Below, one piece after another: positions 10,064-18,417 of a stretch of DNA of 64,000 bases (positions within the stretch are counted from its first letter, which is position 1; every line of letters begins with the position of its first letter). Made by a program: the position numbers and the translations under genes. The DNA is from an uncultured Bacteroidota bacterium (GTDB lineage Bacteria; Bacteroidota; Bacteroidia; Flavobacteriales; Flavobacteriaceae), in NCBI GenBank assembly GCA_902628605.1, contig CACONV010000002.1, positions 1-64,000 on the forward strand. Direction: 5' to 3'. A model generated the notes under the pieces. It searched no databases, was not told where the DNA came from, and saw only the letters and a list, made by a program, of their open reading frames with translations.

Positions 10064-10546
10064 ATGGAACAAAGTTACAACAAGGATTTAATATTTAGAA
10101 AGGCAGGAAAAGGCGATATACCGAATATAGTAAAAATGTTAGCTGATGATGAACTTGGTTCCAAAAGAGAAGATTATAAAGTTCCATTACCAAAGAGTTA
10201 CTATGATGCATTCCAAAATATTTTTCAAGATAAAAACCAAGAATTAATCATTCTTGAGAATTTTAATAATGAAATAATTGGTACACTCCAACTTACCTTT
10301 ATACAATATTTGACATACCAAGGGGGTTTAAGGGCTCAAATCGATGCAGTAAGAATTCAAAAGAAATTTAGAGGAAAGGGGTTTGGGAAAAAGATATTCA
10401 AATGGGCAATTAAAAGAAGTATAGATAAGGGAGCCCATTTGGTTCAATTAACGACTGATAAACATAGACCTGATGCAATAGAGTTTTATAGAGCATTAGG
10501 ATTCAGAGATAGTCATATGGGAATGAAATTAAATCTCTTGCAATAA
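10064..10546 (+). CDS. GNAT family N-acetyltransferase
   Basis: Small acetyl-CoA-dependent acetyltransferase. The GNAT core is visible: RKAGKGDIPNIVKML at the start, IGTLQLTFIQYLTYQGG (strands 2-4), the acetyl-CoA pyrophosphate loop QKKFRGKGFGKKIFKWA (R/QxxGxG/A) and the C-terminal AIEFYRALGFRDSHMGMKL. The length of 160 residues is standard. The substrate cannot be deduced. It stands alone, with about 105 bases upstream and 160 bases without a gene downstream. Confidence 0.88.
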   Translation: MEQSYNKDLIFRKAGKGDIPNIVKMLADDELGSKREDYKVPLPKSYYDAFQNIFQDKNQELIILENFNNEIIGTLQLTFIQYLTYQGGLRAQIDAVRIQKKFRGKGFGKKIFKWAIKRSIDKGAHLVQLTTDKHRPDAIEFYRALGFRDSHMGMKLNLLQ

Positions 10547-10708
10547 GTATCGAGTAAGAATGAGAGTTAATGTAAAAACAAGATTTCTTAGTAAAAAGGA
10601 AATAGAATTTAGAATAAAGAAGGACGGGATTTAAGTTAGAAATTGGAGTTGATAACAATCCCTTTCAATACAAAAATCCTATGGGATAAAAGTTGGGATA
10701 TGAGTTAG

Positions 10709-10796
10709 CAGAGAGGAAGGGATTCGAACCCTCGATACGCTATTAACGCATACACGCTTTCCAAGCGTGCGCCTTAAGCCACTCGGCCACCTCTCT
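10709..10796 (-). tRNA. trnS(gga): tRNA-Ser (anticodon GGA)
   Basis: An 88-nt class II tRNA. The 7-bp acceptor stem AGAGAGG pairs with CCTCTCT, with discriminator G. The D-arm is GGCCGAGTGGCTTAAGGC. The anticodon stem CACGC/GCGTG encloses loop TTGGAAA with anticodon GGA (complement at 10760-10762). A long variable arm is followed by a T-arm GAGGG-TTCGAAT-CCCTT. The 3' CCA is not encoded. It lies directly downstream of tatD on the same strand. Confidence 0.97.
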
Positions 10797-10823
10797 TTTT
10801 TAAACTTAAATCTCAAAAATACA

Positions 10824-11591
10824 TTAAAAATTAAATACATTCCTAGCGTTTGTTGTTGTTTGATCAGCAATTTTTTTTAAAGGAAGGTTATAGATTTTAG
10901 CGACTTTGTCTGCAATAATTGTTAAATAAGAACTAGTATTTCTTTTCCCTCTGTGTGGGTGTGGAGCAAGGTACGGAGCGTCTGTTTCTAAAACTATTGA
11001 TGTCAGTGGAATTTGATTTAAAAATTTGTCTATACCACCATTTTTAAATGTTACAACACCTCCAATACCTAACTTAAAATTTAAATCTATTATTTTTTCA
11101 GCTTCTTCTTTTGTCCCAGTAAAACAATGGAATATTCCAAAAAGATTGTCTTTTTTAAAATTTAATAAAACTTTATATACTTCATCAAATGCATTTCTAC
11201 AATGAATTACAATTGGTAATTTATTTGACAATGCAATTTCAATTTGTTGAATAAAAACATCTATTTGATTTTTGAGATTTTTTTTGTTCCAATATAAATC
11301 TATACCAATTTCTCCGACAGCTGAAAATTCATATTCATCAAGCATTTTTTTAACATGATTTATTTCAATCAAATAATTAACATCAATATGCGTTGGGTGG
11401 AGCCCCATCATCAATTTGATTTCGTTTGGATACTTATTTTTTAATTTAAACATCCTATTTGTGTAAGAACTATCAATAGATGGTAAATAAAATTCTTTTA
11501 CACCAAGATCAATTGATTTTTTTATTTCTTCATCAATATCGAGATCGAAGTCCTTTAAGTATAAATGAGTATGAGTGTCTATAAAATTCAT
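10824..11591 (-). CDS. tatD: TatD-family metal-dependent hydrolase (DNase)
   Basis: TatD/YcfH-type metallo-hydrolase with a TIM barrel; family members are 3'-5' exonucleases acting on DNA or RNA. Metal ligands are visible: the N-terminal DTHTHLY (His7, His9), GEIGIDLYW (Glu), PIVIHCRNAFDE, GIFHCFTGT and ETDAPYLAPHPHRG (Asp). The length of 255 residues is normal. tRNA-Ser follows 27 bases beyond the stop on the same strand, so the two may share a transcript. Confidence 0.92.
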   Translation of the reverse strand: MNFIDTHTHLYLKDFDLDIDEEIKKSIDLGVKEFYLPSIDSSYTNRMFKLKNKYPNEIKLMMGLHPTHIDVNYLIEINHVKKMLDEYEFSAVGEIGIDLYWNKKNLKNQIDVFIQQIEIALSNKLPIVIHCRNAFDEVYKVLLNFKKDNLFGIFHCFTGTKEEAEKIIDLNFKLGIGGVVTFKNGGIDKFLNQIPLTSIVLETDAPYLAPHPHRGKRNTSSYLTIIADKVAKIYNLPLKKIADQTTTNARNVFNF

Positions 11592-11662
11592 AATATAAAG
11601 TTATGTATTTGAATATCAAGAATACTCTAAATTTTTATCTTTAATGTAATCATCCCAAATAA

Positions 11663-12076
11663 TTGAAAATAAAAAAGAAAAAAATATTACTTGAGATTAC
11701 TGCAAGTAAACACTTAGTATGTAACCTCAAAATAAATTATAAAAGGGCCAGATTTTTAGTCGATACTGGTGCTTCAAATAGTTGTTTTGATATCTTGAAA
11801 AAAGAAAAATATAATATTGAATCTAAAGGAAAGGAAGTTGAACTTACATCTGCTGCTGAAAAAAAAATGGGAGCTATATCTAGTGATAATTGTAAATTAA
11901 CATTTAATCTTCATAAAGTTTTAGATGTTACTCTTATGCTAATAGATATGAGTACTATAAATAATGCACTTGAAGAACAAAAAGAAAAAAAAATCGATGG
12001 AATTTTGGGGGGTGATATTTTAAACGAAATAGAGGCAAAAATAAACTATAAAAATCTATCTATTGAATTTGTATAG
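11663..12076 (+). CDS. retropepsin-like aspartic protease-fold protein
   Basis: A 137-residue protein with one retropepsin-type half: FLVDTGASNSCFDI contains the aspartic protease signature DTGA at about residue 33, and GILGGDILNEIEAKINY near the C-terminus matches the second conserved stretch (ILGxDxL) of clan AA proteases. As in retroviral enzymes a homodimer would be needed for activity. There is no signal peptide; the N-terminus is very basic. The start is TTG at 11663, placed immediately after an in-frame TAA at 11660-11662, so no upstream start is possible in this frame. It converges with sucB, leaving only two bases between the stops. Confidence 0.75.
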   Translation: MKIKKKKILLEITASKHLVCNLKINYKRARFLVDTGASNSCFDILKKEKYNIESKGKEVELTSAAEKKMGAISSDNCKLTFNLHKVLDVTLMLIDMSTINNALEEQKEKKIDGILGGDILNEIEAKINYKNLSIEFV

Positions 12077-12078
12077 CT

Positions 12079-13293
12079 CTATAATTCTAATGATTTTTTT
12101 GGATTATTGTCCATTAATTTTTCAATAGGGTTCTCAATTGCCTCTTTTATTGCAACTAAAAAACCTACAGACTCTTTCCCATCAATTATTCTGTGATCGT
12201 AAGAAAAAGCTAAATACATCATAGGCTGTATTAATACCTTACCGTCAATAGCTACAGGACGTTCAATTATATTATGCATTCCTAATATTCCTGATTGAGG
12301 TGGGTTTATTATAGGTGTTGAAAGCATTGAACCAAATACACCTCCATTTGAAATTGTAAATGTGCCACCGGTCATTTCATCAACAGTGATTTCACCTTCT
12401 CTTGCCCTTAAAGCTAATCTTTTAATTTCAGTTTCAATTTCTTTAAAGGTCAATTTCTCAGCACCTCTTAAGACAGGAACCATTAAACCTTTTGGGCCTG
12501 ATACAGCAACACTTATATCGCAATAATCATATTTAATTTGAAAATCTCCATCTATCATTGAATTAACGTCTGGGTATTGTTTTAAAGCATAGACAACAGC
12601 TTTAGTAAAAAAACTCATAAATCCGAGACTAACGTCGTGCTTCTCCTTAAATGAATCTTTAAATTTTTTTCTTAAAGAGAATATCTCGCTCATATTAGCT
12701 TCATTAAATGTGGTAAGCATAGCCGTTTCGTTTTTGGCACTTACCAATCTTTCAGCAACTTTTCTTCTAAGCAGAGACATTTTTGATTTATCAGAATTTC
12801 TCTTAATTCCATTCGGAGGAGTACCCATTGAGGCTTTCGCATTAACAGCGTCCTCTTTAGTAATTCTTCCACCCTTTCCAGAACCAAGAATATCTATTGG
12901 GTTTATTCCCTTTTCGTCAAGTATTTTCCTAGCAGCAGGGGATGAGTGGTTAGAAGCGTAGGTTTTTTCAGTGATGACGGGCTCCGTTTCAACACTTGGG
13001 TCTATTTTTTTTTGAACATTCTCATTTAAAGACTTGGGTTTGCTTTTGTTACCGGTGGCTTCTGTGTCAATTAGACAGACAACCTGTCCTACTTCAACAG
13101 AATCACCTTCTTCTGCTTTTAAAGTAATAACTCCACTGGCTTCCGCAGGTAAATCAAGAGTGGCTTTATCTGAATCTACCTCAGCAATAGCCTGATCTTT
13201 TTCAACAAAATCTCCATCCGAAACTAACCACTGAGCAATTTCTACTTCAGTTATTGATTCCCCTGGAGAGGGAACTTTCATTTCCAATTTCAT
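12079..13293 (-). CDS. sucB: 2-oxoglutarate dehydrogenase E2, dihydrolipoyllysine succinyltransferase
   Basis: E2 component of the 2-oxoglutarate dehydrogenase complex. It transfers the succinyl group from lipoyl-lysine to CoA in the TCA cycle. Domains in order: a lipoyl domain (1-75) with the lipoylated Lys43 in EVDSDKATL, a linker, a peripheral-subunit-binding domain ([13 protein letters not shown] to GRITKEDA, about 115-150), then the catalytic core (about 170-404) with [10 protein letters not shown] carrying His367 and Asp371. The length of 404 residues is normal. It sits six bases downstream of sucA and is clearly co-transcribed with it. The E3 (lpd) gene is not in this window. Confidence 0.97.
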   Translation of the reverse strand: MKLEMKVPSPGESITEVEIAQWLVSDGDFVEKDQAIAEVDSDKATLDLPAEASGVITLKAEEGDSVEVGQVVCLIDTEATGNKSKPKSLNENVQKKIDPSVETEPVITEKTYASNHSSPAARKILDEKGINPIDILGSGKGGRITKEDAVNAKASMGTPPNGIKRNSDKSKMSLLRRKVAERLVSAKNETAMLTTFNEANMSEIFSLRKKFKDSFKEKHDVSLGFMSFFTKAVVYALKQYPDVNSMIDGDFQIKYDYCDISVAVSGPKGLMVPVLRGAEKLTFKEIETEIKRLALRAREGEITVDEMTGGTFTISNGGVFGSMLSTPIINPPQSGILGMHNIIERPVAIDGKVLIQPMMYLAFSYDHRIIDGKESVGFLVAIKEAIENPIEKLMDNNPKKSLEL

Positions 13294-13299
13294 AACCGT

Positions 13300-16086
13300 C
13301 TAGTTTCTCTTTTTTTTATGTTTTTTCTTTAGTTTAAAATTATCTTTTTTTTCATCAAAAACATAATCTATCACTTCATTATGTCTTTTGTTAAACCTTT
13401 TGGAACTTCCGGCTGCAGGGGCACCATAAAACCTACGTGAAACGCAACGAAACCCTTTTGCTTCAGGAAGATGCAATAGTAAATGACTCCAAACACCCAT
13501 GTTCTTTGGTTCTTCTTGAGCCCAAACAATATCATTTACTTGAAAATACTTGTCTAAAATATTTCTTATTTCTTCAATTGGTAACGGAAATAATTGCTCT
13601 ATTCTTACAAATGCGACATCTTTAATTTTTCTTTCTTCTCTTGCTCTATATAAGTCATAATAAAATTTACCTGAGCAAAAAACTAATTTTTTAGCTTGTT
13701 TAGAATCTACATAACAATCATCAATAATCATTTTGAAATTTCCATCAGTGAAATCCTTTACTTTTGAAACCACAAGTGGGTGCCTCAGTAAACTTTTAGG
13801 GGTAAAAATTATAAGAGGTTTTCTGTAAGTTAACTTAATTTGCCTTCTTAAAAGATGAAATAAATTTGAAGGAGTAGAACAGTTAGCAACAAACATGTTG
13901 TCCTTAGCACATAACTGTAAATACCTTTCAACTCTCGCTGAAGAATGTTCAGCACCCTGCCCTTCGTAACCATGGGGAAGCAAAAGAACTATACCATTTT
14001 GAAGCTTCCATTTATCTTCAGCTGCAGAAATATACTGATCTATCATTATTTGCGCTCCATTAGAAAAATCTCCGAATTGTGCTTCCCATATAGTGAGTGA
14101 ACCAGGTGTTGCCATTGAATAACCATAATCAAAACCTAAAACTCCGTATTCTGAAAGCAAAGAATTATAAATTCTAAATTTACCCTGATTATCTGATATC
14201 TTATTTAATAATATCACGTCTTCTTCTGAATCCTCAGCTTTAACTATTGCATGACGGTGGGAAAACGTTCCTCTTTCAACATCTTGTCCTGAAATCCTTA
14301 TATCGTGACCCTCTAAAAGGAGACTTCCGTAAGCTAGCATCTCTCCCATCGCCCAATCCAAAGAATCTTTTTCAAAAAACATCTTTTTCCTTTCATCAAT
14401 TAATTTTTGAATTTTTCTAAGGAATTTTTTTTCAGAAGGTAATTCAGTTATTGCTCTTGCAACTTTGAATAGTTTTTCACTAGAAACAGATGTGTTGATT
14501 GTAGTCAACATTTTAGACTCATCTTCCCTTTTGTAGTTACTCCATTCGTCAGCCATAAAAGGTGTTATTTCAGTAGTCTGTATTTTTTTTGAATCCTCTA
14601 AATCAGATTCTAGAGATTTGCTATACTCATCTTCGATTTTTTTAAGGTAATCCTCACTTATTACTCCCTCAATAATGAGTTTTTCAGCGTAAATCTGCTT
14701 TGGATTTTTATGATTACCGATAGCCTTGTAAAGTTGAGGTTGTGTAAACCTAGGCTCGTCTCCTTCGTTATGACCATATTTTCTGTATCCTAACAAATCA
14801 ATAAATACGTCTTCACCAAACTCCATACGATAATCTAAAGCAAAAGATACTCCATGGACGACTGCTTCAACATCATCAGAATTGATATGCAAAACCGGAC
14901 ACAAAGTAACCTTAGCAACGTCAGTACAATAAGTGGATGACCTTGCATCTAAATAATTTGTTGTAAAACCAATTTGATTATTTACAACGATGTGTATTGT
15001 TCCGCCTGTTCCATAGCCTTTTAATTTGGCCATTTGAACTATTTCATACGGCAGTCCTTGACCAGCAATAGCTGCATCTCCGTGTACAATAATTGGTAAT
15101 ACTTTTTTTGTATCAAGATTATATTTTTTTTCAAGTTTAGCTCTAGAAATTCCTTGAACAACCGCCCCTACTGTTTCCAAATGAGAAGGATTTGGAGCCA
15201 AGTTTATGTTAATTTTTTTTCCATCGCCATTAGGATCAATTTTAGAAGTCCAGCCTAAATGATACTTGACATCCCCATCAAAAACAATTTCATCATAATC
15301 TTTACCGTCAAATTCAGAAAATATGTCACGACTAGATTTTCCAAAAATATTTGTTAATGTGTTTAATCTACCTCTATGAGCCATCCCCATCACGAACTCC
15401 TCTACTCCTTTGTTGTCAGCTTGCATTATTAGTGCATCTAAGGCAGGAATCAATGATTCCCCCCCCTCTAGAGAAAATCTTTTTTGACCAACATATTTTT
15501 TATGTAAAAAATTTTCAAACGAAACAGCTTGGGTTAATTTTTTTAAAATATGCTTTTTCTGTTGAACTGTAAAGTTTGGTTGGTTATTATTTTTATGCAA
15601 TTTATCTTTAATCCACCTAACTCTCTTTGGATTCCTAATATACATGTATTCAATTCCAATTGAGTCACAATAAATATCCTGGAGATGTTTTACTATTTGA
15701 GAAAGTGTTGAAGGTCCTATTCCCATTGTTTCTCCAGCTCCAACAGTCTCATTTAAATCATCTGCGGATAAACCAAAGTTTTTTATATCAAGATTTGGAC
15801 TGTACGTTCTTCTTTCACGAACCGGATTTGTTTTTGTAAAAAGATGACCGCTTTTCCGATAAGCATCTATTAACTGAACTACTTTGAACTCGCGTTCTAA
15901 ATGCTTTGGAATTTCGTTTTCACTATTTTTGGAATGTCCATTTTGGTTGTTTTCAATTCCAAAATCAAAACCTTGAAAGAAAGCTCTTAGGCTTGCTTCC
16001 ACACTATCTGGCTCTTGCAAATATTTTTCATACATCTCAGCAAAATAACCAGTATGTGCAGCATTCAAAAAAGAATATTTATCCAT
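13300..16086 (-). CDS. sucA: 2-oxoglutarate dehydrogenase E1 component
   Basis: Thiamine-diphosphate-dependent E1 that decarboxylates 2-oxoglutarate and passes the succinyl group to SucB. Visible features: the N-terminal FLNAAHTGYFAEMYEKYLQEP (E2-binding segment), FSLEGGESLIPALD, EFVMGMAHRGRLNTL, GDAAIAGQG and VVNNQIGFTTN (ThDP/Mg site), the transketolase-like middle GTFSHRHA and EAQFGDFSNGAQIMIDQ, and the C-terminal HGYEGQGAEHSSARVERYLQLC. The length of 928 residues is typical. It is the first gene of the sucA-sucB operon, starting 46 bases from the divergent umuC. Confidence 0.97.
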   Translation of the reverse strand: MDKYSFLNAAHTGYFAEMYEKYLQEPDSVEASLRAFFQGFDFGIENNQNGHSKNSENEIPKHLEREFKVVQLIDAYRKSGHLFTKTNPVRERRTYSPNLDIKNFGLSADDLNETVGAGETMGIGPSTLSQIVKHLQDIYCDSIGIEYMYIRNPKRVRWIKDKLHKNNNQPNFTVQQKKHILKKLTQAVSFENFLHKKYVGQKRFSLEGGESLIPALDALIMQADNKGVEEFVMGMAHRGRLNTLTNIFGKSSRDIFSEFDGKDYDEIVFDGDVKYHLGWTSKIDPNGDGKKININLAPNPSHLETVGAVVQGISRAKLEKKYNLDTKKVLPIIVHGDAAIAGQGLPYEIVQMAKLKGYGTGGTIHIVVNNQIGFTTNYLDARSSTYCTDVAKVTLCPVLHINSDDVEAVVHGVSFALDYRMEFGEDVFIDLLGYRKYGHNEGDEPRFTQPQLYKAIGNHKNPKQIYAEKLIIEGVISEDYLKKIEDEYSKSLESDLEDSKKIQTTEITPFMADEWSNYKREDESKMLTTINTSVSSEKLFKVARAITELPSEKKFLRKIQKLIDERKKMFFEKDSLDWAMGEMLAYGSLLLEGHDIRISGQDVERGTFSHRHAIVKAEDSEEDVILLNKISDNQGKFRIYNSLLSEYGVLGFDYGYSMATPGSLTIWEAQFGDFSNGAQIMIDQYISAAEDKWKLQNGIVLLLPHGYEGQGAEHSSARVERYLQLCAKDNMFVANCSTPSNLFHLLRRQIKLTYRKPLIIFTPKSLLRHPLVVSKVKDFTDGNFKMIIDDCYVDSKQAKKLVFCSGKFYYDLYRAREERKIKDVAFVRIEQLFPLPIEEIRNILDKYFQVNDIVWAQEEPKNMGVWSHLLLHLPEAKGFRCVSRRFYGAPAAGSSKRFNKRHNEVIDYVFDEKKDNFKLKKKHKKKRN

Positions 16087-16132
16087 TCCAATAGGACTTC
16101 AAATCTTAGATAAAATTACTATTTTTAATTAT

Positions 16133-17393
16133 ATGTTTGCATTAGTCGACTGCAATAATTTCTACGTTTCATGTGAGAGAGTTTTTCAACCTAGATTAGA
16201 AAATTCTTCAGTTGTTATTTTATCAAATAACGACGGATGTGTCATCTCTAGAAGTAATGAAGCAAAAACTCTTGGTATACCCATGGGGGCACCCGCCTTT
16301 AAATACCTAAATATATTTAAAAAAGAAAAGGTGAGTGTCTTTTCATCAAACTATCCGCTTTATGGAGATATGAGCCAACGCATAATGAAAATTCTTAGTA
16401 TGCACACACCTAATATTGAGATTTACAGTATAGACGAAGCATTTCTAGATTTTAGGGGATTCAAATATTGTGACTTAAAAAAAGGAAGCACTGCTTTTGA
16501 AACGAAAAATAAAACGTTGGACAGGGATTCCTGTATCGATAGGTATTGCTCCAACGAAGGCACTTGCAAAAATTGCAAATAAAATTGCAAAAAAATACGT
16601 CCACAAAACAAAGGGGGTATATTTAATAAAATCAGAAAAACAAATTTCAAAAGCACTCAAGTGGACAAAAGTTGAGGACATTTGGGGTGTAGGAAAACAA
16701 TATAAAAAGTTACTCATAAAAAATGGTATTACAACTGCATATGATTTTTGTAAACTTCCTGACCAGTGGGTTAAAAAAAATATGAGTATTCTGGGTCTTA
16801 GATTAAAGAAAGATTTAAAAGGGTGCTCTTGTATTGGCCTAGACGAAGAAAACCCAGACAAAAAATCAATTGCAACTACCAGGAGTTTCAAAGAGGTGAT
16901 AAAAAAATACTGGGAATTAGAAGAACGTGTAGTAACCTATGCATCAATATGTTCTCAAAAATTGCGATGTCAAAATAGTAATTGTAAGACCATTATAGTT
17001 TTTATACGGACCAGTTCTCACCTACCAATCGATCAACAATATTATAATAGCAGTCTGATAAATTTGCCTAATCCAACTAATTCAGCAATAACAATAGCAA
17101 AATATGCCAACATGGGTCTCAAACGAATATTTAAAAAAAATATTAATTACAAAAAAGCTGGAGTAATACTGACAGATTTGACACCTTCAAATTCAAAACA
17201 GTTAAATCTTTTTCAAAATACAGGTAATACACACGGGAATTTAATGAAGACTATAGACAAAATTCACCTGAGATTTGGAGAAAATCTCTTAAAGTTAGGC
17301 AACCAAGATCTAGATCAAACTTGGAAGATGCGACAAGAATACCTTTCATCTCGGTATACTACCGATATAAAAGAAATAATAAAAGTTAAGTAA
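16133..17393 (+). pseudogene. umuC: Y-family DNA polymerase V subunit UmuC, reading frame interrupted
   Basis: Two overlapping frames together make a complete UmuC of about 419 residues. Frame one (16133 to about 16483) encodes the palm with MFALVDCNNFYVSCERVF and YSIDEAFLDF, which carry the catalytic acids. Frame two (from about 16485, then KRKIKRWTGIPVSIGIAPTKALAKIANKIAKK to 17393) encodes the rest of the palm, the thumb, the little finger and the C-terminal UmuC tail. The shift lies in an A7 run at 16477-16483; six A residues would restore a continuous frame (DLKK then EALLLKRK). As written, translation of frame one ends at 16582. The cause may be a sequencing indel, a true mutation or slippage. 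umuD follows eight bases later. Confidence 0.85.
16477..16483 (+). other. A7 homopolymer at the umuC frameshift
   Basis: Seven consecutive A residues after CTT mark the exact place where similarity to UmuC passes from one frame to the +1 frame. Removing one A, or slippage by one base during transcription, joins the frames without changing any conserved residue. Confidence 0.8.
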
Positions 17394-17401
17394 ATAGACT
17401 G

Positions 17402-17842
17402 ATGAAAAAAATAAAGGAAGGAATATCTTTTTTTAAACCAAATTTAGATGAATCCCGTTTAATCCCACTCACTAATAATAATATATCTGCTGGTTTTCCG
17501 TCCCCAGCTGACGATTTTAAAGAAATTAGAATAAGTTTGGACAAAGAGATTATAAAAAATGAAGAAGCTACATTCTATGCCAGAGTAGATGGAGAGTCAA
17601 TGCAAGGTGCTGGACTTAATGATGGAGATTTAATTGTAATTGATAGAAGTGAGGAGCCTAAAAATGGATCTATTGCAGTATGTTTTTTAGATGGAGAATT
17701 TACCGTAAAACGACTGAAACTAAAAAATAAAGAAATTTATTTAATGCCAGAAAATTCAAAATATTCTCCCATAAAAATTGGTGAGGGAAATGAACTTTCA
17801 ATTTGGGGCATTGTGACCTATGTTGTAAAAAAAATGATATGA
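17402..17842 (+). CDS. umuD: translesion polymerase accessory protein UmuD (S24 peptidase)
   Basis: LexA/UmuD-type serine peptidase; after RecA-stimulated self-cleavage UmuD' activates UmuC for error-prone lesion bypass. The cleavage dipeptide Ala30-Gly31 lies in NISAGFPSPADD. The catalytic dyad is Ser66 (VDGESMQGAG) and Lys103 (EFTVKRLKL), 37 residues apart as in E. coli UmuD. The length of 146 residues is standard. The order umuC-umuD is the reverse of E. coli. I could not find a recognisable SOS operator in the 46 bases before umuC. Its TGA overlaps the ATG of the next gene (ATGA), so translation of the two is probably coupled. Confidence 0.93.
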   Translation: MKKIKEGISFFKPNLDESRLIPLTNNNISAGFPSPADDFKEIRISLDKEIIKNEEATFYARVDGESMQGAGLNDGDLIVIDRSEEPKNGSIAVCFLDGEFTVKRLKLKNKEIYLMPENSKYSPIKIGEGNELSIWGIVTYVVKKMI

Positions 17843-18417
17843 AAATTAAAATTCTAATATTTTTATTACTAGTTATTTTTTTAAAAACAAATGCGCAGTA
17901 CAATGATTATGACGGAGACGAATATGAAGAGGTTTATCTGGAACCTATAAATGACAAATCCGATGAAGGACAAAAAATTTTTGTAGAGGAATTACTTGAC
18001 CTTGCTGGTTATATACTAGATGAAATAGAGATATATCAGAGACTACCCAATCATGCTAAAGTTTTTAGGGTAAAATATGATGAAAAATCTAAAGGGGGTT
18101 TTATATTTATTAGATGGGACAAAGAAAAAGAGGAAAACTACGTGGCAAATAAAATGATTGATCCTGGTTTATATTATAACCTAAAGGCAGCGAAAGAGAT
18201 AATGAGGAAACAAACTGATAAAGATTTTTTCGGAGTAGAAGATGGTGCTCTACAGGCACCTGATCAAGAAAAAATAAGTACCGAAGATCTAAAAGGGTTA
18301 AGAGGTCTTTATGAAGAAAGGCAGGAGGAAAGAAAATTAAAAAAACAAGAGGAAGAAAATAAACAAAAGGTGAAAATGAATAGAAAAAAGAAAAAAGAAG
18401 AAAATAAATCATTTTGA
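17839..18417 (+). CDS. exported protein of unknown function, coupled to umuD
   Basis: I do not recognise this 192-residue protein. I place the start at ATG 17839, which overlaps the umuD stop and gives a clean signal peptide (MKIKILIFLLLVIFLKTNAQ) with cleavage after Ala19; a longer reading from 17803 would put a useless Cys-rich stretch before it. The mature protein begins with an acidic Asp/Glu/Tyr patch, continues with a folded-looking middle part (VEELLDLAGYILDEIEIYQRLPNHAKVFRVKYD) and ends in a Lys/Glu-rich coiled-coil tail. Its TGA overlaps the TTG start of the TonB receptor gene, so it probably works with that receptor at the cell envelope. Confidence 0.7.
   Translation: MKIKILIFLLLVIFLKTNAQYNDYDGDEYEEVYLEPINDKSDEGQKIFVEELLDLAGYILDEIEIYQRLPNHAKVFRVKYDEKSKGGFIFIRWDKEKEENYVANKMIDPGLYYNLKAAKEIMRKQTDKDFFGVEDGALQAPDQEKISTEDLKGLRGLYEERQEERKLKKQEEENKQKVKMNRKKKKEENKSF

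Noticed and set aside
10676..10692. Terminator after tRNA-Ser
   Set aside because: Only a 4-bp stem (ATCC-CATA-GGAT on the minus strand) before a T-run was found, too weak to list.
10547..10708. Short open frame of about 25 codons starting at 10560
   Set aside because: There is no similarity, no ribosome-binding site and ordinary base composition. I see nothing reliable in this gap.
10679..10870. Minus-strand open frame over the tRNA-Ser gene
   Set aside because: It runs through the tRNA and into tatD. The sequence is explained by the tRNA and the tatD 3' end.
16087..16132. SOS box for the umuC-umuD cassette
   Set aside because: The 46 bases between sucA and umuC hold no inverted repeat that I can call a LexA site, and the Bacteroidota LexA motif is not fixed enough to assert one.
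16477..16500. Programmed -1 frameshifting of the dnaX kind in umuC
   Set aside because: The frame change needed is +1 (or loss of one A), whereas A-AAA-AAG slippery sites give -1. I therefore list an indel or slippage in the A7 run instead.
17803..17838. Upstream start for the protein after umuD (MGHCDLCCKKND)
   Set aside because: It lies in the 3' end of umuD and would hide the signal peptide. The ATG overlapping the umuD stop fits far better.
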